Part shown: one piece after another, positions 58,601 through 64,000 of the stretch | Layout: the number at the start of each line of letters is the position of its first letter | How positions within the stretch are numbered: position 1 is the stretch's first letter | Origin: Allolobophora icterica | Lineage: Eukaryota; Annelida; Clitellata; Crassiclitellata; Lumbricidae | Assembly: GCA_963556255.1 (NCBI GenBank) | Contig: OY744607.1 | Location: 3,103,295-3,167,294, forward strand | Direction of reading: 5' to 3' | Length of the DNA: 64,000 nt | The notes under the pieces: generated by a model | What the model was told of the DNA's origin: nothing | The model's input: only the letters and a program-made list of their open reading frames with translations | The model's database searches: none | Position numbers and translations under genes: made by a program

Positions 58601-61600
58601 AACAAGACCTGTACAATGCTCATACACAGATGACATTCTTGTCTTTGAGGCGAAGGTGTTAATTCTCAGCTCAAGCTGGTATCAACTCATAATCTTAGGT
58701 CTGAGGTCCAAGTCCAACCCAAACAACTTGCCTAAGGTCAGTTGTACGTTTGTTCAGTCGGGTGAAGCCTGTGATCAGTGGATGAGAAAGTGGCTCAGGC
58801 TAGTCAGACTGTTCCTGCTCAGAAGTGAACAATGCACAACCAATATTCAGTCTGTTGTACCTAACTTTCTTGCCCTTGATGATGCAGTGGAGACAACGGA
58901 AGAGAGGACACTCCTTATAAAACCAACAGGCAAGCAAAACCACTCCGGTGAAAATGGCGATTGCAATAATGCCACCAATTACAACCCCAACTGCTGAAAA
59001 ATCTGCAAAAAACACAACATCACATGTTTCTAAGAGCTATCATACAACCACAGAGGTCTATGTGCTTTCCCCGACACCACGCACTAAACCGTGGGCAGGG
59101 CAGCCAATGTTTTAGAGTGCTCGCCTTGTATCCCCTAAGAAGGTTACTGTGTAAGGACCTTGGGCAAGTCCTTCACCTATAATTGCTCAACACCATCGAT
59201 TGATGCTTGGTCAGTATACAGTGGCGCGTACAGATTAACTTTTACTTCGTAATGAACTTCAACACCACTTATGTTAGCACCGTCACTGCTTGCAAGAGGC
59301 GTTCAAAAGGTGCTATATAAAGATTCTAAATGCACACGTATATGTATACCTGTACATTAAAACAGCTAGTGGACCTACAGAATTTCACGACTGCTACCCC
59401 CCCAATATCCCCACAGCTCATCTTACGGTATCAAAAGCCTCACACATCCTATCTGCATGGTTCCTATATATATATGGTTCCTATCTACACGGTTCCTATG
59501 TATACGGTTCCTATCTGCACGGTTCCTATGTATATGGTTCCTGTCTGCATGGTTCATATCTGCCTGGTTCCAATCTACATGGTTCCTATGTATATGGTTC
59601 CTATCTGCATGGTTCCTATATATGTATATGGTTCCTATCTGCATTGTTCCTATGTAATTACGGTTCCTATCTGCATGGTTCTGTCCAGTGGATTGTGATT
59701 TTGGAATCCGTTTTGCTTAGAACCGACCAGTGATTGAAACCTCTTTCAAAAAGATAATGGCCCAAGAAAACTTCCCAGATTAGATGAGATTAGACAACAG
59801 ATAACAAAACAACGTCAGACATTGGCAGCTCATTATAAAGGGGCCATGGTATACGGTTGAAGCTTGAAACAGAACAAATATCCAATGTGGCCATTATGGA
59901 TTTCCCACTGATCTCCAACTTCACCTCATTATAAAACCAAGAGCGTCCACATACCTTGTTCTGATTTACGAGAAGAGACTATAATCAATTTATCCTCAGA
60001 CGTTACATTTCCTTTAACAGTGTTCTTTGCTATGCAAGTGTAATTCTCTCCAACGTTGCCCTTAATCTCCAGAGTGCTGCCGGTTTGTAGAACATGTCCA
60101 CTCGTCAAATTCTTCCATGAGAATGTTGGAATCGGATATCCATCGGCAGTGCAAGTGACCCTGGTCCCCACATAATGAGGAGGAGGTGGCGAAACAGCAA
60201 TGTTTTCCACAGGATCTGCTCCAAGAAATCATAAAAAAATGCAAAGAGTAAATAAGGTTTCATATACAGTAACACACATACATACATACATATCCCAGTA
60301 GGGCCTACTTATGAAACAAATGATATAGACGAAGAAGACGAACAGTCATTTATATAGGGCCACTTCAAGTAGTTTAAAGCATGATGTCAAATATATAGCA
60401 ATTTATTTTACGTCAAATCAAAAACGTCTGTGAAGAAGTTGGTTCCCGCTATGTACTGGACAACTTCTTTGAGCAGTGTGGAAATCGTGAGATTATGATC
60501 GCGATTATGAAATAAATTTACGGTAAGGTGAGAAACTCACATGATACAATCAATTCCTTTGTGGTGCAAACTTCCAGGGAAGCGGAGGTTTTGTCAAAGC
60601 CAGGCTGTGTACTGGGGGGTAAAGACGCCCTACACAAACGCTTCGTGATATTCTCCTTTGTCGCAATTGCTGTGAGCGTTGTTTTAACAGTCTGCAGTTG
60701 TGACATATCCGTTTTTTCTGTTTCACGAGCAGCCTTATTTTGAAAAGACAGAATCACATCCGATGGCTCCAAGGCTTTAGGCGGTACGTTGATGGCACAC
60801 CAAAGGCTATAGCCATCGCCTTTAGCCAATGCGCCACTCGTCACATTCGACAGACATGGTTCTGCCACATCTGCATTACAAAGCAAAATTGATCAACTCC
60901 AGCTAAGCGAATACATTCAATATTACCATTTAATATATTTATTATTACTACTATTGGTGGGAGCGTTTGGCCTGTAACGCGGAGAGTACGTGCTAGATGA
61001 AGCTCAAAGCTGATATTATGAGCCTACAAATTCGGTTAATGATGATGACTGTAGTGAAGTTAACTGAACTAAACTAGTAAACGGAACAACTATTTGTGCG
61101 TACAGTATTTGCCGAGGCGAATACCGGTACTTCAGAATGGTGCCGAAGAACGTGATCACCCCCATGTAAATAGATACCACACTCGATCAGTGGATGTTAC
61201 GCCTCACTCCCAGAGGCGCGCCAAATACATTGGGATACGTCGCGCCTACAGCCTTCGGGCGCCCTCTCGCGCCAATCGTTACGCGATGAAGACCAGCTCT
61301 CAGACGAGATAGTTACCCGTCAACGGCCGGCGAGGTGGATGCCGATTGGACCAACGCACCGCTGGCCGTGTACATAAACAACCGGATGAGTCTCAAGGCG
61401 AGGAGTATCGTGTAAGACCTGGGACTAAGATAGCAATCTTAATCCCAGGTAAGACCAGAGTCAGTCGCGAGGGCACATATTGCTAAGGTGTCCAACACTC
61501 CAACTTTGGAAGCAGGAATCATCTTTATCATAATCTTCAACCTTAGCTATAGTTATCAGAGTTAGTTCATCTTTGCAGTAAACTTATTTAAACATTCTTC

Positions 61601-62340
61601 TACGAGTCCGTACGTTGTCTCGGCGACCGGATCCAGAGCAAAGGAGAGGCGTCGTGACAATGGACACCAAGACTCTTGCTGTGAACCGCATACGAACACT
61701 GTTAGGCTCTCCGTCTTCCTTGGTGTCTAGTCCAAAACTGGAATTCGCAGCCCAACTCAGTCCATTCTCTCAATTCTTTCATGTCCTTCGGATCTAAACT
61801 TCAGACTCAACTCCTTCAACTTTCATTTCCTACCATAGCCTCGTCTCTCTCGTTTCTCTGATCTTCTCCAATGGATCATGATTTTTACTGTGATTTCACT
61901 TGAAGCAACCGTCGACTGATGTCGTGGACATTATTTTAATGGCGCTATAGAAGTCATTTGATTAGACTAGAAGACTCACTAATGACAACCAGAATTGAGC
62001 TTCTTTCATGTTCCTTATCATCCACACACTTGAATCTTCCGGAGTCACTGATTTCCAACTGCGTAATAATTAGGTTGCAACCACCATTCCTGCTAACGCT
62101 GTATCGATGGGTGGGAAAGGAGTCAGTGTTTAGTATTCCTAAGCTGTTCCGGAATATCAGTTTGGGTGACTGCTCTCCTTCCACCTTCTGCCAGTCGACC
62201 TGTTCACAGTTGTTATTGCTCATGACACACTCCAGCGTAACACTGTCACCGGTTTTCTTCAGAGCATTCGCCGGTCCTTTTGTTATTTTCGATTGCACAG
62301 CTATGACAAAATGCAAACCAAATGTCATACAGAAGGCCAT
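55572..62340 (-). CDS. Three-Ig-domain transmembrane receptor with tyrosine-bearing tail
   Basis: This is a type I membrane protein, about 440 aa, of a kind I cannot assign to a named family. Exons: 62340-61980, 60870-60541, 60215-59955, 59002-58861, 56781-56673 and 55691-55572 (TAA). The first three junctions are phase 1, the rule for Ig-domain shuffling exons, and the frame is continuous. Residues 1-17 look like a signal peptide. Ig1 (18-118) is V-like with Cys38, Trp50, DSGRFKC and Cys105. Ig2 (121-230) has Cys145 and Cys200. Ig3 (231-317) is C2-like with Cys252, Trp264 and YTC291. Several NxT/S sites suit a surface protein. The helix at about 321-345 is followed by a Cys-rich, Lys-rich juxtamembrane stretch and a Ser/Thr-rich tail with Tyr410 (YEEL) and Tyr434 (YASA). 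A role in recognition or adhesion is inferred. The first exon could instead begin at 62300 with the leader in an upstream exon. Confidence 0.82.
55796..56325. mobile_element. hAT-like MITE, 530 bp, perfect 8-bp duplication
   Basis: The ends are CAGTGGTTCCCAA in inverted orientation, and CTCTATAG flanks both sides (55788-55795 and 56326-56333). The interior repeats CGGGCCAC words and has no transposase. It lies in the last intron of the Ig receptor, about 100 bases upstream of the last exon. Confidence 0.93.
56367..56503. mobile_element. hAT-like MITE, 137 bp, perfect 8-bp duplication
   Basis: The ends are CAGGGGTTAAAGTGG and, reversed, CAGTGGTTAAAGTGG. CTTCACTG flanks both sides (56359-56366 and 56504-56511). 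The interior repeats GCGTTCCCACTG. It lies 25 bases from the previous MITE's duplication. Confidence 0.93.
56673..56781 (-). CDS. Ig receptor exon 5: Ser/Thr-rich tail
   Basis: From the tgtgtag acceptor it reads EKSEAGHPLTDSTSSRSTKN and on to HQRVSGAP before the donor gtaagt. A second acceptor four bases downstream (gtagtgag) is in tandem. The phase matches the direct splice from exon 4 with the first acceptor. Confidence 0.75.
56838..57028 (+). mobile_element. tRNA-derived SINE, family A (Ig receptor intron 4)
   Basis: The sense copy has GCTGATTGGTCAGAAGGCTC, the B-box-like GGTTCGAGAC, GTGTAGGGACTTTGGGCAAG and TTAGATAGTGGCACTTAATA. It is nearly full length. Confidence 0.88.
57431..57560 (+). 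mobile_element. tRNA-derived SINE, family A, 3' part
   Basis: The copy lacks the head but keeps GTGTAGGGACCTTGAGCAAG, TCATTAGATAGTGGCACTTA and a short tail. Confidence 0.82.
57701..57710 (-). CDS. Candidate 10-nt microexon in the Ig receptor tail
   Basis: The minus strand has a strong pyrimidine tract and acceptor (tttctttcatttacag), ten bases ACACAAATTG, and a consensus donor gtgagt. Included after exon 4 it gives the codons AGA CAC AAA TTG and returns to phase 0, which fits the second of two tandem acceptors at the next exon. This is a prediction from splice signals alone. Confidence 0.45.
58085..58268 (+). mobile_element. tRNA-derived SINE, family A
   Basis: The sense copy has GCCAATTGGTTAGAGTGCTC, GGTTCGAGCT, GGACCTTGAGCAAGTCC and TAGATAGTGGCGCTTAATAA. 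A family B SINE starts directly after it. Confidence 0.88.
58270..58505 (+). mobile_element. tRNA-derived SINE, family B
   Basis: The head has TAGAGTAATGGTAGCACTCA and GGTTCGATTCCC, with a local duplication of GGAGAGCAGCA. The body has GGCCTTGCATGGCTGCCG and the tail GTTTGAATTAATAAAGAG then (TTA)n. Confidence 0.87.
58861..59002 (-). CDS. Ig receptor exon 4: transmembrane helix
   Basis: It encodes DFSAVGVVIGGIIAIAIFTG and on to VVLLACWFYKECPLFRCLHC, a clear membrane helix followed by a Cys-rich juxtamembrane stretch. The acceptor is ttttgcag. The donor AG|gtacaa is in phase 2; reading through would end at a stop at 58800, an alternative short tail. Confidence 0.85.
59092..59232 (+). mobile_element. 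tRNA-derived SINE, family A, shortened
   Basis: The sense copy has GCCAATGTTTTAGAGTGCTC, GGACCTTGGGCAAGTCC and GATGCTTGGTCAGTATACAG, but the B-box region is deleted. Confidence 0.8.
59450..59692 (+). repeat. 15/30-bp minisatellite (Ig receptor intron 3)
   Basis: About 16 copies of GGTTCCTATCTGCAT alternate with GGTTCCTATGTATAT. Open frames on both strands are artefacts of the repeat. Confidence 0.95.
59955..60215 (-). CDS. Ig receptor exon 3: third Ig domain (C2-like)
   Basis: The acceptor is ggagcag and the donor G|gtatgt; 261 bases, phase 1 at both ends. It shows a proline linker VSPPPPHYVG, VTCTADGYPIPTFSW and ENYTCIAKNTVKG, a textbook C2/I-set pattern. Confidence 0.92.
60541..60870 (-). 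CDS. Ig receptor exon 2: second Ig domain
   Basis: The acceptor is taatgcag and the donor T|gtgagt; 330 bases, phase 1 at both ends. The domain has GYSLWCAINVPP and KRLCRASLPPS as the two cysteine strands but lacks the canonical Trp. It resembles CD80-like C2 domains only loosely. Confidence 0.85.
60960..60996 (+). mobile_element. SINE family A fragment
   Basis: Only GGAGCGTTTGGCCTGTAACG and CGGAGAGTACG remain, the middle of a family A head, in Ig receptor intron 1. Confidence 0.55.
61100..61860. other. GC-richer section of Ig receptor intron 1
   Basis: Positions 61190-61340 are richer in CGCGCC and GGCG words than the flanks and may be a degraded element. No conserved protein is visible in six frames. 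Confidence 0.35.
61417..61450. repeat. 15-bp inverted repeat, second copy of the small hairpin
   Basis: ACCTGGGACTAAGAT, a 4-base loop, then ATCTTAATCCCAGGT; one mismatch in the stem. The same stem sequence is at 18127-18158. Confidence 0.9.
61980..62340 (-). CDS. Ig receptor exon 1: leader and V-like Ig domain
   Basis: ATG at 62340 gives a hydrophobic leader MAFCMTFGLHFVIAVQS and then the V-like domain (GDSVTLEC, VDWQKVEG, LEISDSGRFKC). The donor is A|gtgagt in phase 1. A phase-1 acceptor (tttgtcatag) at 62301 would remove the leader, so a separate leader exon further upstream is possible. Extra cysteines 45 and 88 could form a second disulfide. Confidence 0.8.
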
Positions 62341-62404
62341 CATCGCATCTTGGTGTGCTTTATGGATGTTAAGCAGTTTTCTAATAATAACAATAGTAAG
62401 AGTA

Positions 62405-62407
<3 letters not shown>

Positions 62408-62487
<80 letters not shown>

Positions 62488-62540
62488 CAATAAATAATAA
62501 TAACAATAATAAATAAATAAATAATAATAATAATAATAGT
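62408..62540. repeat. (AAT)n trinucleotide array
   Basis: About 30 clean copies of AAT followed by AAAT/AATA variants, 60 bases upstream of the proposed Ig receptor start codon. Confidence 0.97.
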
Positions 62541-62552
62541 ACACATATATCT

Positions 62553-62760
62553 TCATCCCGCTGGCCATGGAAACGCTAGGCCCCATCAACATGTAGGGCC
62601 TATACAGAGGTCTGGCTCTCATTGCAGACATTGGCCGCCACCTCACACAGACCACAGGCGAAGACCAAGAGACCAGCATCCTATTACAACAACTGTCGGT
62701 GATGGTCCAACGGTTCAATGCTATGACTTTTAGCAGTGCTTTTATCCAATCTCTGCCTGC
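62553..62760 (+). pseudogene. Degenerate 3' end of a LINE-type reverse transcriptase gene
   Basis: The plus strand reads FIPLAMETLGPINM, a TAG stop, then ADIGRHLTQTTGEDQETSI and LSVMVQRFNAMTF. These words (ETLGPIN, GRR/GRH, QRFNA) are typical of the C-terminal end of LINE proteins in marine animals. One internal stop makes it a dead copy. Confidence 0.75.
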
Positions 62761-62789
62761 GATCGAAGATATATATCTTAATTAAAGAC

Positions 62790-62912
62790 ACGTTTTGACA
62801 ACCATGCAAGGCGCCGCCTTAGAGGGGGGGGGGGTTACGGGTATCGAACCGCGAATCTAATGCTCTCCTGGCCATGAGTGTTACTATGACTCTATCCCCT
62901 CCCTACGTGTCT
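62790..62912 (-). mobile_element. SINE family B, head half
   Basis: The minus strand reads GGGATAGAGTCATAGTAACA, GGCCAGGAGAGCATTAGATT, GGTTCGATACCC and GGCGCCTTGCATGG, then stops before the tail. Confidence 0.82.
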
Positions 62913-63107
62913 ATATTTTGAAAAAATATAATTATAATAGGGAACTGAAGGTATCAGAAGGGTGTAGTTAGGTCCTTGTATCTGAAATTATAAGGCCTTT
63001 AGAATAAAGTTTTTACCGCTGGCGGAACTAACCGATTTTTGCGAGACAGCCTATAGACGGGACATCGATAGAATTTCAAAAACTGAAAATATATTCTTAT
63101 AGATGTT

Positions 63108-63725
63108 TTTAGAATCATAGGCGTAATTTACGGGGGGTACGAGGGGTAGGCCTACCTGACACCTGTACGCTTACTTTTTGGACGGGAGGGTACCGTAACC
63201 CCCACTTTTCATACCCATTGTTTGCCCATTTTTATTTTCTCTGAGGAAGCCCTCAAGATTCAAAACAATTACCGAGCATTGTCATCAGTGTGATCATCAT
63301 CATCACACTCATTTTTATTATAATTATTATTATTATTATTATCATCATCATCATCACCACCACCACCAACATCATCATCATCATCGTCATCATCATCATC
63401 ATCATTATCATCATCATAATCATCATCATGCATTAAACCTATAATTATAATTATGCTCAGGGCTTTAGGCTTGTCCTCCTCTCTCTGTCTCCTGCCCAGT
63501 CTCGCAAGCGCCTGAAAACATTTCTCTTTGTCAGTGAAGACACTGACACGGGTCGGGAGCGCCTCTGTTTATGAGTGGCGCTATATAAATCCTCGATTAC
63601 AATTACAATTACAATTATGCTTGTAATATAAATGATGGCGTCATATATTATTTAACAGTCGCGAAGCTAAAACAATGCAAAATTTGGTATCCCCACTTTT
63701 TAGACCAAACTTACGCCCCTGGAAT
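63108..63725. mobile_element. Possible old TIR element with nested repeats
   Basis: CATAGGCGTAATTTACGGGG at the left and, reversed, CAGGGGCGTAAGTTTGGTCT at the right are similar inverted ends. No clean target duplication is present. Inside are ATC/ATT arrays (63296-63430) and a block ending GGCGCTATATAAATCC. Confidence 0.4.
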
Positions 63726-64000
63726 AAAGGCCTATTGTTGCATCACTTCAATTATGAAACACGTTGTTGTTAGTAAATTTAAATTTTAAGAATAAAATTA
63801 AGGCCCTTTTTACGTCACTTTAATTATGAAACATGTCGATTGCATAAGTTTTAATTTTAAAACCAATGGCCTTTGCTACGTCACTTCAATTATGAAACAC
63901 ATTATTTCGTAATTTTTAGTTTTTTTAATCAATAAAGGCCTTTGTTACGTCACTTCAATTATGAAACACATTATTTAGTAATTTTAGTTTTATTCAATAA
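63722..64000 (+). repeat. About 66-80-bp tandem repeat reaching the window edge
   Basis: Four copies share TACGTCACTTCAATTATGAA preceded by an AAGGCCT-like word and followed by AT-rich sequence. The last two are nearly identical. The array may continue beyond the window. Confidence 0.9.

Larger units (their letters stand above)
62341..64000. other. Upstream flank of the Ig receptor
   Basis: This flank holds a long (AAT)n array, a degraded LINE end, half a SINE and AT-rich tandem repeats, listed separately. I did not find a convincing leader exon on the minus strand. Confidence 0.5.

Noticed and set aside
58800..58860. Read-through tail after the Ig receptor transmembrane exon, ending at 58800
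   Set aside because: A phase-compatible donor at 58860 leads to two further exons with continuous frame; read-through is kept only as a possible alternative end.
59290..59733. Frames of 122 and 147 codons with repeating GSY or MVPIY words
   Set aside because: They translate the 15/30-bp minisatellite in Ig receptor intron 3.
61094..61312. A 72-codon Arg-rich frame
   Set aside because: It lies in an Ig receptor intron without homology or splice signals that fit.

Overview
This window is nuclear DNA of an animal, most likely a marine invertebrate; I cannot name the species. Reasons: spliced genes with GT-AG introns of about 0.3-3 kb, five genes with animal-type products, no operons, many tRNA-derived SINEs, 5'-truncated non-LTR retrotransposons, hAT-type MITEs, and long micro- and minisatellites.

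Five genes can be reconstructed with intact reading frames across every junction, and they alternate in orientation. (1) G protein alpha-o subunit, minus strand, 17391 down to 9117, 8 coding exons, 354 aa. (2) KNTC1/ROD, the kinetochore checkpoint protein, plus strand, 19660-29058, only 5 coding exons, 2154 aa. (3) SOCS6-type suppressor of cytokine signalling, minus strand, 36552 down to 35266, one exon, 428 aa. (4) GPATCH1, a G-patch spliceosome-associated protein, plus strand, 37836-53881, 19 coding exons, 949 aa. (5) A three-Ig-domain transmembrane receptor with tyrosines in its tail, minus strand, about 62340 down to 55572, at least 6 coding exons plus a candidate 10-nt microexon, about 440 aa. 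This last gene is the least conventional one and I do not recognise a named orthologue.

Layout: 1-9116 is repeat-rich flank with one possible exon at the left edge. G alpha-o and KNTC1 diverge from a 2.3-kb spacer carrying two inverted (GAT/ATC) arrays. KNTC1 and SOCS6 converge on a 6.2-kb spacer. SOCS6 and GPATCH1 diverge from a 1.3-kb spacer. GPATCH1 and the Ig receptor converge on a 1.7-kb spacer. The five genes do different jobs (signalling, mitosis, cytokine feedback, splicing, surface recognition); nothing suggests a functional cluster.

The introns hold most of the mobile DNA: two 5'-truncated RT elements with perfect target-site duplications (in G alpha-o intron 1 and GPATCH1 intron 14), three hAT-like MITEs (two with perfect 8-bp duplications, one with 7 bp), four SINE families, and a foldback element with arms of about 150 bp. 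The most notable observations are the intron-poor KNTC1, the microexon and tandem acceptor in the Ig receptor tail, a small dispersed hairpin present twice, and the fresh transposon insertions. No clearly new multi-gene system was found. Splice sites were assigned by reading; no alignment or transcript data were available.
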